From: Phytophthora quininea
Lineage: Eukaryota; Oomycota; Peronosporomycetes; Peronosporales; Peronosporaceae
NCBI GenBank assembly: GCA_011947345.1
Contig: JAAVTG010000570.1
Span: forward strand, 372,001 to 436,000
Reading direction: 5' to 3'
Length of the DNA stretch: 64,000 nucleotides
Positions 10,939-22,594 of this stretch are shown here, one piece after another. Each line of letters begins with the position of its first letter. Position 1 is the first letter of the stretch. Below the pieces are notes generated by a model. It was not told where the DNA came from and did no database searches. It saw nothing but the letters and a program-made list of their open reading frames with translations. The translations under genes were made by a program, and so were the position numbers.

Positions 10939-11405
10939 TTAACTAGAACCGACAACGAGCCTCAGGCGCAAATTGATAAATGAGAGCGGCGCTTCATGTC
11001 AAAGGCGCGGCGCTGTCGTAAGTCGTGCACATCTCGGGAATTCTTCCTGGGAAGGCGAAAATGGCAACGAAAACTTGAGTCTTCAAAACTGCAGCATAGC
11101 TAGTGTCCAGTACAACCAGCGAGTGAAACTGTAGCACCTGTGAGCATGTTCGAAGTCTACGTTTGCAAAGACATCGCGAGCTGCGTCTGTGAGTTGTTTC
11201 TGGTGTGGTGCCGTTGATAGCAAAATCGTCGGATATTATAACGTCTTAGTAAGAAATTACACATAGGAGTTCTTTAACCCCTTTACCCCCGCTCTCCGGG
11301 ACATGCTAGTAGCTACTCTCTTCCTACAGCATCAGCAGGTTAATGCCGGAGACCACCGGCTATCCTGATGCCACCCGCAGGCACACACAGGACACTTGGG
11401 GTTTG
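10939..11405. other. Intergenic between mannanase A and Fanzor relic
   Basis: No gene seen. At 11283-11295 the sequence TTACCCCCGCTCT resembles the reverse complement of 13483-13495 (TTACCCTCACTTT) on the other side of the Fanzor relic; these could be worn terminal inverted repeats, but the match is weak. Confidence 0.3.
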
Positions 11406-13344
11406 CTACGCCCCGCGGCAGAATGCGATCGGTCGGAGACCTTGCAGCTTATACTGCAGGAGAAGTAGCATGTTTCGAGACGCATTGTCGTCGCGGTTCA
11501 CAGTAGTGCCAAAACAGCCATTGTTCGGACAATGGAGTACACTGTAAGCCTTGCGAGTCCGCGTCCTACCGTCACGGCAGCGTTGCAGAGAGAACTGCTT
11601 GTTGAGCTCGGTGTGGCAGTCGGCATTGAGTTTGCTGGTTCTGAACTCGTCGATGGATTCGACCTTGCAGTAGCGCTTCAGCTCCGCCTCGAATGCTTTG
11701 ACTGGGCCTTTGGGGTGGCGCTTGATGCGGCCGCCGAGGTTGGTGTTGCTCCAATCACCAAAGCCAATCAGAGTTCTCGCACCAGCACGTGCAGTCAGCT
11801 GCAAACAAAGCGCCCGGAATTTCTTCTTGGCAAAGATGTATCGTCGGAAGCGTAGTTTGCGGAACAGTTTTCATCGCTCGAAGACGAGCAGCAGATCCAG
11901 CTTAGGAGTGACATATTCCACGTACGTCTTGAGAGATTCGAGGGACGCAGTCTTCCGTGTTGGCATGGCTGCAAACGAACTTGCCACCTCTGAATTGCCG
12001 TCGATCCAGCCTCTTATGGTTTTATTGCATGCTGTGTAACGGGCGTTTTCGTAGAACTCACGACCAGAACACATGACATCTTCTCCCCTTGCGTGTTTGT
12101 CGCGACGAAGAGATCTCGACGGCCGGGATCAAGCCCCACAGTTCATCGAAGTCGGAGAGCTGCGGAGCTAGATGAGCGCTGTTCTGTTTTGGTTTCTTGA
12201 GCGTGATACTAACACCTTTCCCGTCAGTGGAGATTTCATCGGCGAATCGCCTCGTACTCGTCTCAAACTTGTCGATATGGAACAGCTCCCGCCAGAATGC
12301 GCCGGCGACGTCTCTCCACACTGTGCCAATTTGTCCAGGTCCCCGTGCTAAGGGCGGAACGTCAGCTCCAGCTCTCTTGAGCAGAGACCACAATCCATTA
12401 GTACACATCTTGAAGTAACTGCATCGAAAGCCCTTTTTGAACGGAAGAACCGAGAATATTTTGACGTTCTCAACTCCATCATTGTTGTTAGGGTCGACCT
12501 CTCGTGCTGTTTCAATCTCTGCGTTGAGTCTCTCCACACTCGACAAAAAGGTAACAGTCAGCGGAATTAGCATGTGGGTTCGTTCATCCAAGTGCCCACC
12601 ATCGTTTCGAGGAATTCGAGCCCGCCACAGCAGGATCCTGGTGTCGTTGCCATTGTAGTTGGGCGAAAGAATCTTATTCAGCATGGTGTACGCCCTGCGC
12701 CCGTCGATCTCGTATGTCCGTTTGAGATGCTTGTGAAATCGTCTATAGAAGTTCCCACATACAGCGTTGCCAGCGCTGGTCACCATCTGCCTGGCTGCAC
12801 ACTGCTGCCAGCCCGTCGATATGAAGTGGTTGTTGCTCCGTCCTGTTCGTGCGTCTCGCCAGGCATTGTAAATCTCAACCGATTCCACTAAATCGGCGCT
12901 GGAAGCAAGCGTCGGATGCCCTGCCATCACAGCCGTGAGGCACTTGGAGAAGAATGTTTGCCCAAGCTCTTCAAGCGGACGGTTCGTTCTTGTAAGTCGT
13001 AGGACATGTATGTTCGCCAACAAATAAGCCTCAAGAACAGCTTTGTTCATGTCGTGTAGCACTGCGTCGCATGGAAGATGGAGCTGCCTGGCTGTGCTTG
13101 TCATGAAAGAGTTCATGGTGGTCTTCACCGTGACACACACAAGGTCGGCCTGGGACGATGACGCCGAGCTGAGGCTAGATTGACGACGTTGGGTGCAATG
13201 AGTACGCTCTGTCCTCTGGCGGGCTGCTCGGGGTGGCTGCGGAAGCGCGAGGCTTCTGACTGTAAAGGTTTGCTGTGACGTTCGCTGTCTTCTGCACGAC
13301 CCCGACCCCGACGGGTCCTCTTGCCTCTTCCTTTTCCGCGCCAT
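11406..13344 (-). pseudogene. Fanzor (eukaryotic TnpB-like RNA-guided nuclease), decayed
   Basis: Fanzor proteins are eukaryotic relatives of transposon TnpB: RNA-guided DNA nucleases with a split RuvC domain. The proposed start at 13344 opens with a nuclear-localisation-like MARKRKRQ; an in-frame ATG at 13437 also exists. A long N-terminal region reads openly to about 12140. RuvC-I is visible as GLDPGRRDLFVA at 12105-12135 but one base out of frame: four C at 12134-12137 (plus strand) where five are needed. A second one-base loss lies near 12070-12085. An in-frame TGA follows at about 11885 (VFER stop). The C-terminal part holds a zinc-ribbon-like C..NGC and NRDDNASRNM, the RuvC-III motif, near 11469-11502. 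The nonsense codon argues for true decay. Confidence 0.8.
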
Positions 13345-13673
13345 GCTAGTTTGGGTCTGCACCCCACGGCGACAGGTTGGTTGTGAGGCACAAGGCAGTG
13401 ACCTTCCAGGCTGATGGCTTCCATGCGCGGCTGCCAAAGTACGGAACTTTATTCTGTATAGTTCGGGGCTAGAAGTGTTAAAAAAGTGAGGGTAACCTTA
13501 TTTTCTTTCCAAAATTGGGCATGTGCGATGGCAAGGAGGCCATATCAATCTCCATCTTCGACGGGAATTCTGCTTGATCTCGCCGCGCTGGGTGTCTGTT
13601 ACATCAATACTGTCGAGATGACTGGATACTGATTTCCACCCTTAGAAGTATCAGGACGACACAAGATCCCTCC

Positions 13674-13701
13674 CTCACTTTCCTTTTGCGGAGTTGTCGT
13701 C
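13674..13701 (+). promoter_or_regulatory. Conserved upstream block of ankyrin genes
   Basis: The bases just before the start (CTCACTTTCC, TTTTGCGGAGTTGTC) are shared almost exactly with the bases before the start at 37601 (minus strand) and, weaker, with 18346-18373. The TCACTTTCC part resembles an oomycete initiator. Confidence 0.5.
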
Positions 13702-15917
13702 ATGTTGGTGGCAGTGACTTTCATCCTTCGCCACAAGTTTGAGAACACGGACGCTCCTGATGAATTGGCGTCTATCGTGTCGGAGTATTTGATTGCAGAC
13801 ATACCGTTGCACGAGTACGTGGCCAGTGTGAAAATCAACAGCAGAGCGACAGAACTTCTGGACTTCGTCTGGGACCGAGGCCTTCGAGACGCCAACGGCA
13901 GTCGATGGAGTGTGGCGAGACAGCTCCACGTTAACAAACACTACTTTGAATGGGAATTCCACCGGATTATGTGGCAAGCTTCACGCCAGGGAGATGTCGC
14001 AGTGGTGCAATGGGCACTGGAGCATTTCCCTGGGTATCCGATACATGAAGACGAAGTGTTTCAGGCGGCCGGGAATAATCACTTGGAGCTGCTGGAGTTG
14101 TTCGAGTCGCAACAACCAGGTCGAGACATTACGTGGAGCACGGGCAGCTTGGATGCAGCTACCAAAGAAGGCCATTGGGATGTCGTGCGCTGGCTGGATG
14201 AGCGTATCGGTACAGCGAAGACTCGCAAGGCCAATACCGTTGCAATCGGTTGTGCGATCAAGAAGAACCAACCGGGGAGAATGCAATGGCTGGTAGAGCG
14301 GGGCTTCGGAGTGCCGAAATATGCTAGCTTGGCAGTGACGGATCCCGACAATTGGAAAGCTCAGTCCCAGATTGTACGCTTCCTGGTGGAAGGAGCCCAC
14401 ACTCGCCTGTATTACTTCTCGTGTGGGCTCAAAGCGGCATCAGTCGCTGGGGATCTCGAATTCGTGCAATGGATGGTGCTAAACTACGTATCCGAGTTCG
14501 GTGAACTAACGACAAAGCTAGAGTTTCCCAACCTAGACTTCTTGGGCATTCTAACAGCAGCAAGTTGTAATGTACACTCGACCCCGACAAAGCTAGAATT
14601 TTCCAAGGAAACCTTTATGGCCAGTCTAACTGCAGCAAGTTCTAATGGGCACATTCCTGTGGTGCTATGGTTGCTCGAATACATGACGGTGCGTGGCTGC
14701 CAAGAAGCCCCAGCAGAGGCCGCTCGTGCGGCAGCAAAACATGGCAACCTTCCAGTGGTGCAGTGGTTATACCAGCGATTTCGTGGCTACCCCAGTGTAG
14801 ATATTTTCCAGTCCGGCTGGGATTCCTCTCAGGACGACTCGCTCATTTGCAATGCTGCTGCGACCAACGGACATCTGCATGTGGTCTCGTATCTACACCA
14901 AGCCACGTTGGAGCTGCAGGATAAGGAAACGACAGTCCATCGTTCCCGAGACCTTCGCATTACATACAAAGCCATCGACGGAGCCGCAGCTAATGGGCAT
15001 CTTGAGGTGTTGCAGTGGCTGCATGACCATCACGTGGCAATGCATTGCACCTCAGATGCGATGGACGGCGTTGCTGCGATGAATTGGCCTTGCCCGCACT
15101 CTAGTGGGTGTTGTTGCGGCCAACCGTCCGAGGCTTTCGTTGACAAGCAAGTGGCAATTCTCCAGTATTTGAAGGACAATTTCGCAGGTGATTGTTCAAC
15201 GAAGGCGATGGATGGCGCCGCCCGCAAAGGAAATCTAAAGGTGTTGCAATGGCTGCACGAAAACACCGATGCTGGCTGCACGACGGACGCCATGGACACT
15301 GCGGCGAGAGATGGGAGAATAGACATTGTCAAATGGTTGCACGACAACACAAAGGTCGGCTGTTCAACCAAAGCAATGAACGAAGCTGCCCATGGAGGCC
15401 ACATGCAAATGGTGCAGTGGCTTCACGAGAATCGTAAGGAAGGGTGTTCCGATTTGGCGTTGGAGAACGCAGCAAGGAGTGGCAATCTGGAAATGGTAAA
15501 GTGGCTGTGTCAGAATCGATCTGAGTTGTTGCCGTCAAAGGAGGCTGCGATGGTTGCGGCGGCAGTGCGTCAGCATGTGGGGTGGCCAAGTGGCTACAAG
15601 CGAATTATCCAGTGGAGAATCCGTGGGATACGATCCAGAAAGTCGATTCCTGGCGATTCGGTGGCGTTTACACTTTGCATATAGTGCGATGGCTACTCCC
15701 GTGGTGCTCAGACAAAGACGTAGTGACGATTATGAATGCTGCAGTCGAACAACAACGATTTGATGTGGTGCTCTTCCTTCACTCGCAGCGTCGCGGCAAC
15801 AATTACAATGTCGACGATGTGGCAAGGAACAAAAAGTCCTTAATTCGCGAAATACCATATCGCCCGGAATGCCGCTGCATGCTAGCTTGGTTTGAAGAGA
15901 ATAATCAATTCGTTTGA
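13702..15917 (+). CDS. Ankyrin-repeat protein D (one likely homopolymer frame break)
   Basis: Cytoplasmic-looking protein of about 738 residues with no signal peptide. Residues 1-130 form a family N-terminal domain (MLVAVTFILRHKF, then LLDFVWDRG and HYFEWEFHRIM). The rest is ankyrin repeats with cores such as AARDGRIDIVKWLH and GCSTKAMNEAAHGGH. Ankyrin repeats bind other proteins; the partner is unknown. The main frame stops at 15684, but the expected C-terminus (AKWLQANYPVENPW to MLAWFEENNQFV) is open in another frame to 15917. The switch lies at 15579-15582: GGGG is present and GTG GGG GTG needs five G. If the run is under-called, the gene is intact. It is followed 79 bases later by another ankyrin gene on the same strand. 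Confidence 0.85.
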
Positions 15918-15996
15918 TCAGACAATTCTCACACGTCACATAAAAAGTATATTTTTATAAATTTTCACTGAACGTTTTATCAAATTTGGGTTGAAG

Positions 15997-17827
15997 ATGC
16001 GTGAAGAAGACGCGAGAGTGCTGACGCTGGTGCGCGTCGTGTGTCGAGAGAATCCACGCGTCGAGGCGCTGACGCATGCTGTGCAGCTAGTACAGGCTTT
16101 CGTGGCCCCCAAGACCTCCCTCGCTGCCGTTCTGGAGAATAATCCCACGCTGCATTTGTTGGAATTGGCGATACATACAGTGGAAAAGAGTTCCAGTATT
16201 TCTTACGAAAAATGCCGACAATTTCGCCTGGCGATGCGGTTGGTTCCTGACAAAATCTCAGTGGCTAACGGAGCTTTACAAGTCATAAAAGAATTATATC
16301 TAAGATATCCGAATGCTGTGGACGACCAGGCTCTGCAAGCAATCATTGCGACGGGGACTTTTCAGTGCTGCAGTGGCTCTATTCTTGTGAAAGGGAGAAG
16401 TTCGAGAAACACGTCCAAAAGATCTTCGCTATGGTGTCGAGAAAAGGTGAAGACGAAGCTGTTCGGTGGCTCGTCGACATGTTCCCAAGAGTGGAATTTC
16501 CCTTGGACTCTGCAGTAGCAGGAGATCATATGGAGCAGTTGCAATGGCTGTTAGAAAACGCTTGTTTCGGTCCTCTGCACGTTCAGGAGGCATTTCAAGC
16601 AGCTGTGGACAATGGCAATCGTAAGACCGCACAGCTCTTGCATCGACTAGTCATCGACAATTGTGTCGTATCCGTAGAGAAATTGGCGGAAAAGGGAAAC
16701 CGCGCAATGATTCAGTGGATCTACGAGACTTGCGAGGTGGACAGCTGGGATCGTGTCCCAAAGGGAGCGGCGTCAAGCGGACGACTTGATGTTCTACAGT
16801 ATCTGCACATACACGAGATCGAATGCTGCTGGCGGGAGTGTATGGACGTAGCTGCAGGAAATGGTCATTTGGAGGTGGTCAAGTGGCTTCATGCCAATAG
16901 AACGGAAGGTTGCTCAGTCCACGCCATGGATACTGCAGCAGGTAATGGCTACCTGGAAGTTGTGAAGTGGCTGTATGAAAACCGAGCAGAAGTCGACACG
17001 ACGAATGCAGCGTTCCAGGCGGCACGTAATGGCCATGTGCACGTTTTGGAGTGGCTATATATTCATCACCGGACAAGTTTTGATTACCGGCCAGCATGGT
17101 ATGCGGCAAAGTATAAACATTACGAAGCGCTGAAGTGGCTTGTCGAGCACGGGGCCATAGGATATATCGATCTAGTAGCTGGGGCAGGTAACTTGGAGAT
17201 GGTAGAATTATTGCATTCAAAGGGTGGAATTTGTACGAATGAAGCAATGGATAATGCAGCAGGGGCGGCTGCCTCGAGGTGTTGAAGTTTTTGCACAACA
17301 ACCGCCGAGAAGGATGCACAAGGAAAGCCTTAAACGACGCCGCGAGCAATGGGCATCTGGAGGTGGTGAAATGGCTGCTATCCAACTATTGGGAGAATTG
17401 TAGGATGAAAGTGGTGGCTTTGGCAGCGTCAAATGGCCATCTCGATGTGGTAAAGTACCTCCTCAACGAGCACCGATCAGGTGGGCTCCCTCACAACGTG
17501 ATGATTGCAGCAGCGTCGAATGGGGACGTACAAATACTGGCCTTTTTGGCGACAATGTTCTATGAGTGGCCCAGCGCAGCGATGAAGAAAGCGGTATGTG
17601 GAGGACATGTCGAGGCAGTGAAGTGGTTGTATTCCCAAGCTCGCCAACCATTGTATTCAGGCTGTGGAGTTGATGCCGCGCGGGCTGGGAACGTTGATTT
17701 GCTCGAGTTTATTCGCGTGAATTCCGACTATTGCAACCCAAACTCACTTATCTTCTCCGCGGCGACTGAGATGGAAAACATCGAGGTCGTTCAATGGTGC
17801 ACGGACCATTTTGGCATCACACAGTAG
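15997..17827 (+). CDS. Ankyrin-repeat protein E (two likely homopolymer frame breaks)
   Basis: About 610 residues. The first 110 residues are unlike those of protein D (EEDARVLTLVRVVCRENPRV onward). The remainder is ankyrin repeats such as AAGNGHLEVVKWLHANRTEG. The start at 15997 is the first ATG; a TTG two codons upstream is not a likely start. The frame breaks twice, each time at GGGG where five G restore it: 16353-16356 (ATG GGG GAC TTT region, then VLQWLYSCEREKFEK) and 17262-17265 (GGC GGC TGC CTC GAG, then VLKFLHNNRREGC). Between breaks the repeats read perfectly. I think this is one gene with two sequence errors rather than three ORFs, but a decayed gene cannot be excluded. Confidence 0.8.
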
Positions 17828-18373
17828 CGACGACGACTGTCTTTTGAGAACGTCGAGACGGTGAATGAGCACGAAGGGTATTATCACACTGAGAGCACAG
17901 TGATAACTTCGTGTGACATTGGCGAGAGGAGTCGCTAGCAGTACTTCGACTCTGCGCGACCATCAGCTTCACATCCGGCACTCACGTCCGTTTATGTGGT
18001 CTTGGCCCACGCGACCCGAATCAAAGTGTCCTCTGTAAAATTTGTCTCTCTTGAGCAGTCGACATCCTTGGCGACAAAGAGCTCGAAATTGGACGGGCAC
18101 GAGCAGACTCTCACTTCAACACGTGACGTGTGAGGATCGGTTAATACCGTGTAGCAAAGCTGTTCCACACGAACCGGCACTTATCCCAGTGGAAATTCAC
18201 CTGGAGGCGGGATGGAGAATTAGCTGCGGTACGCTGGTTGCTGGACTAGTTCCGTTCGGCTGCCTCTTAAGGCGTATGACGCTCCTGGAAGTGGAATATA
18301 TTGAATCCTAGATTTCCACCCTGAGAAAATCGGGACGAGGTCCATCATTTTCCTTTTAGCCGAGTTGTCATCA
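17828..18373. other. Intergenic plus ankyrin-type upstream region
   Basis: No gene. The last 30 bases resemble the conserved upstream block at 13674-13701. Around 17881-17904 is an imperfect inverted repeat (tatcac ... gtgata). Confidence 0.4.
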
Positions 18374-18644
18374 TGTTGGTGGCGGTGGTTTTCGTTCTTT
18401 GCCACAAGTATACAAAACATGAACGCTCCAGATGCATGGGCGTCTATCGTGTCGGACTATTTGATTGCAGACGTGCCGCTGCACCAGTACGCGACCTATG
18501 AGAAACTCCGCCAAGTTGTTGGGTTTCGTTTGGAAACGAGGCCTTTAAGATGCTAAGACCAACCGACACAACATGGCATCGCTGGTAGCACGGCCGTTTG
18601 GAAATACTGCAAATGCTGCAAGCCGAACGACCCGTGGAGTGGAG

Positions 18645-19725
18645 CAGGGGATCGGGAAAAACATTGGCATTGTTACATTGCAAAAATTGTTCTTCACAAT
18701 ATTGATTGTGGCGACCTCGACCAATATTGTCAGAATCGCGAGGGCAACTAGCAACTTCTACTCGTAGCTGTCGTGCTCTTCCGTCTCTGTTTCGCTATCT
18801 TCACAAGCTTCCCGCACTGCTTTCGAAATGATTTCGTTCGTAACAAGATCCCAGTAAAGCCTCAAGTAGAGGATTGACTCGAGCGTCTCCGCACTCATTC
18901 GCTTCCGTATATATCCAAGCATGTACTTCACTGCAGAGAACAGTCGTTCCACCTCGACGGAGGTAGCTGGAAGCCAAGCCAAATCGATGTATTTCGAGCG
19001 GCCTTCCTCTCTGGACTTGGATCTCTCTTCAATAGCTACTTTGACTTCCCCAGGTGATCTGCGGCGTCTGATGGTAGGCGCGACTGCTGCCTCGTTTCGC
19101 CGTAACACCACTCGGACTTGCAGGCCTTGGTGAACGAACACTAGAGGCTTTGGTGCGCTTCTTCTTTGAAGTGCCTGGGCGGGTCGATTCAGATTTTCTG
19201 TGTTTGCGCTTGATGCTGGGCTCTGTGGAGACACAAGCGCTACCAGAATTAATCCGATTCCTCTCCTGTGGAGAGCAAAAGCCGATGGATAGTGCTGGTT
19301 TCTTCTGGAGGCTTGGGGAGCAAACGCCGAGCTGATCGCCATCGTTGGTAGAACAGGCTTGCGCGGAGTGACTCGAGACGAGACTGCCTACGATAGTAGC
19401 GTGGTTAGCGGAGGGGTTCGATGCGGGGCTGTCGTGGAGGTTGAACAACGGCAGTGTGCGTTCAAAAGTGTGAGCTGGAGCGCGCCGTGGTCTAGCAAAA
19501 ACCTCGCTCGTGCTCTCCCACTTCCTCGTACCTCGAGACCGCAGACGTGGTTATTCATGCTTCTGCCAACTCGTCGAACAAGACCGCATAGCACTTCAAC
19601 GACAAGATACACAATTAGATCGATGCATTGCAATTGTTTTCCCAGGAAATTGACATTGTTCCAATATTGATTGTGTCGAGCGTCTCGGCAACAATCCATA
19701 TACAATGGATATTGTCCGATGCCTG
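18645..19725. mobile_element. hAT transposon relic, 1.08 kb
   Basis: The element is bounded by the direct repeat GGAGTGGAG (18636-18644 and 19726-19734), a target duplication of 8-9 bases as hAT elements make. Its ends are inverted repeats beginning CAGG: CAGGGGATCGGGAAAAAC on the left and, on the minus strand, CAGGCATCGGACAATATCC on the right. These resemble the ends of the larger element at 39305-41476 (CAGTGTTCGGACAAT and CAGTGATCGGAAAAA), so both belong to one family. Inside is only a C-terminal transposase remnant. Internally deleted and non-autonomous. It lies in antisense orientation to its host ankyrin gene. Confidence 0.8.
18758..19342 (-). pseudogene. hAT transposase C-terminal fragment
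   Basis: The last 80 residues are a hAT-family dimerisation domain: LAWLPATSVEVERLFSAV, then RKRMSAETLESILYLRLYWD. The basic stretch before it continues better in a neighbouring frame upstream (KRKHRKSESTRPGTSKKKRT at about 19150-19215), showing frame loss. No BED finger and no DDE catalytic core remain. It lies within the 1.08-kb element. Confidence 0.8.
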
Positions 19726-20730
19726 GGAGTGGAGTGCCGATTTTAAACTCAACTTGCTATCATGATCATTGGGAAGTCTTTCGGTGGCTGGACAAGCGGG
19801 TTGGCACGTCCGAGACTCGAATAAGAGACCGATGAGCCGCATTGAGGAGATGCAGTGGCTGTGCTCACAAGGGAGTTGGTGCTCTTGCGGCCAACCCCCA
19901 CGTCCTTCGTTGACAAACAAGTGGCGATTTTCCAATATTTGACAGACAATTTCGCAGGGTTTTGCTCAGTGAAAGCTATGGGCGGCGGCGGTACGAAAGG
20001 GAATTTAAAAGTGTTGGAGTGGCTACACAGGAACACTGATGCTGGCTGCACGACGAAGGCAACAGATGAAGCGGCGAGTAAAGGTCACTTGAATGTCGTG
20101 AAGTGGCTTCACGAGAATCGATCTGAAGGGTGTTCCGCTTCGGCGTTGGAGAGCGCGGCAGGACTAGGCATATTGAAAGTGGCTGTGTCAGAATCGGTCG
20201 GAGTCGCCTTCATCAAGAGCGGCAGCTATGACTGCGGCGGCAAAAGTCGGTATTTGGAGGTGGTCGGGTGGTTGCAAACAAACTACTCCGTGGAGAATCT
20301 GTTGGGCGTGATCGAGCGAGCCGATGGCTGCTCCCGTGGTGCAGAGCCACTGGTGTTATCACTCTATTAAAGATCGCAATGCAAGGACATCGAGTTTACT
20401 AGGCCCACTTCCTATTATTGGGCCCCAATTACGTCGCCACAGATGCAGCAGAGATCAAGCGGCCTTTAGGTCACACGACACGGCAATCTCCGGAATTTCA
20501 GCACCTGCAAACGTGGTTCGAAGAGAAATATCAATCGGTTTGATCGAAAAACAACGACTGACAAAGGTATCTGCAGCAACAGAGTTCATACGAATTTTTC
20601 TTCCACGGGAGTGATACAATTCTGAGGGAGGTTGGTCATCGTTGAGGTGGATAAGAAACTTCACTTAGTGCTGAGTCGTTCGCACAATGGAGACCGCCGT
20701 GTTGGTTTACCGTGCTGCCGACATGTCATC

Positions 20731-22279
20731 TTAAGCACGACGATGACGCACAGAGCACTTGTCCGAGGTTGTAGCATACGTTGATGGTGAACTGGAGATA
20801 GATGTCGACTTGTCCGTGGCTGTGCTTGACTCAGTTGTGGCTCCCAGGGTGGTAGAATCTGAGGCCGAGGCTGAGCTTTCAGATAGCGAGGTGGTTGCTT
20901 CGCCAGCAACGCTACCGATAGCTGAGCTTGATGGAGTCGTTGAGCTAGTCGACGTTGAGTTTATTGTAGATCCACTGAGTGCTGCAAACTCTTCTGCTGC
21001 GGGCGCGATGACAGTCGTGAAGAGTTCGTCCGTGTCGTAGATGGTGTACCCATCGTCAGCAGTGCTAAGAGAGCCCACGCCGAATTGCCAGTACTGCATG
21101 CCTGATTTTTCGGCATACACGGCGTCACTCCAGGCTTGGTAAATGCTGGCGTTGAGGGTCTTTACCCCATACTCCTCCATCACAACAGGTTTGCTGGCTG
21201 TGACGCCGGATGCAGCATGGTCTTGAATCCACTGTACACCCCACGAACTGTACTCGCTTTCGTCAACTCCCCATGAGTCCGGGTAGGCGTGATACGTGCC
21301 GTAGTCAATGCTGTCGATCGCCAAATTGGCGTCGAAATCAACTCCTGATGGTCCGGAATACAGATAGACGCTGCTGTCCGTGTTCATGAAGCCCTCACTG
21401 CCAGTAGCTACGAGGTGGTTCGAGTCCAATGTCTTGATGTACTATGGAGCAACAAGAAGTTAATACCAAGAGCTCCATTAGAACAAGCACTTACCGAAGA
21501 CATCTCGGTCATCCAAGTGGTGATGGTGGTGGTGGTGCACGATCCGGACTCGGCTACATCGCCAGATCCAGCACACCGACATTCGTTGCACAACTCCCAG
21601 GCCATGATGGTCTCTTCATCAGCGTATCGACTGACGAAAGTCTCGACGTAGTTCTTGTACGCCGCGATGATCGTGCTGTCCGTGTAAAAGTCGTCGTGGT
21701 AGGTACCTCTGAGCTGCTGTACATACACATCTGATGGCCACAAGGTAGTTAGATGAAGCTTTGCGTTGGCGAGGACAAAGACCCACTCACCCATGCCGCC
21801 GTAGTCCGACCAATTGTTCACGAGCGGGACGACGAGTTTGACCCCGGCAGCTTTAGCCGCTGCAACGACCAAGTCGAAGTAGCCCAACCCCGTGTCACCC
21901 GTGTTGATGGTAGCGTTGCCATCCGCCCAAAGCTGATAGTAAATGTCGTACGGAGCAGTCCCGACGGTAGTCACGTCGGCGAAGCCCATGGTGCGGCACA
22001 CGGTGAGGTCGTTCTCGGCCATAGTGTTGAAAATGGTGGCGAGGTTGGTCTCGCTCTGCAATAGGTTATCTACAAATTAGTTCTTGGTGAAAGGGATGGC
22101 CTGGAGCTCAACAAACCGACCCAGTTGATCTCGGAGGCCCAGTACGCATTAGTCCCGAAGATGTAGAACGGCTGACCGTCCACTTCGAAAGCAGTCCCGG
22201 AAGTCGTCACAAAACCAGCGTTTGATGTCGCAATGGCGAGAGACGCCACCACTGCAGCTGTACTCGCGAGGACCTTCAT
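20731..22279 (-). CDS. Secreted GH5 endo-beta-1,4-mannanase B
   Basis: Four exons: 22121-22279, 21791-22055, 21495-21730, 20731-21441, totalling 1371 bases and 456 residues. Introns are 65, 60 and 53 bases, GT-AG, at the same positions as in gene C; the first has an unusual GTCGGT donor. The start at 22279 gives a signal peptide (MKVLASTAAVVASLAIATSNA); longer in-frame starts lie upstream of the core promoter. GH5 catalytic motifs: WELCNECRCAG (acid/base Glu about residue 191) and VVMEEYG (nucleophile about 310). A Ser/Thr-rich linker of about 80 residues follows and the protein ends DKCSVRHRRA. It hydrolyses mannan in plant walls or possibly acts on other beta-mannans. Tandem with gene C. 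Confidence 0.92.
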
Positions 22280-22311
22280 GACTTTCAAAATGAACGTGCG
22301 GTGGTGACTGG

Positions 22312-22325
22312 AAATTGGCGAATGT
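22312..22325 (-). promoter_or_regulatory. INR+FPR core promoter of mannanase B
   Basis: On the minus strand ACATTCGCCAATTT matches TCATTYYNCAWTTT with two mismatches, 33 bases before the start codon. It supports the 22279 start. Confidence 0.6.
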
Positions 22326-22594
22326 GGTCGAACAAGCAGCGACGCGACAGAGTGGCGTTGAATTTGGCTAGCTGGGGATCTCAACGGAGTCTTGGTCGGC
22401 GCTTTTGGTATCCGTAGAGGACAATTGCTCTCGTCTGCTGATTCCTGGCCAACAGATGAACACAAGTCTGCCCCACCATGCAAGCTGCGGCACCGAAGGT
22501 GTTCATGAGTTGATGACAAGTTACTCCATCTAGTGGGTTTACATTTACGCAGACAACAAGATCGGTGCTCTCCAACATGCAAACAGTTTCCCGT

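Larger units (their letters stand above)
18374..20611 (+). pseudogene. Ankyrin-repeat pseudogene split by a hAT relic
   Basis: The left part (18374-18644) holds the N-terminal domain in several frames: MLVAVVFVL, then APDAWASIVSDYLIADVPLH, then LQMLQAERPVEWS. The right part (19726-20611) resumes in the same family at WEVFRWLDKRVGT, followed by a cysteine motif (SCGQPPRPSFVDKQVAIF), repeats such as AASKGHLNVVKWLHENRSEGC, and a decayed C-terminus. The material between is the transposon at 18645-19725. Many frameshifts and stops in addition to the insertion show real decay. The closest intact relatives are D and the gene at 35558-37601. Confidence 0.8.
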
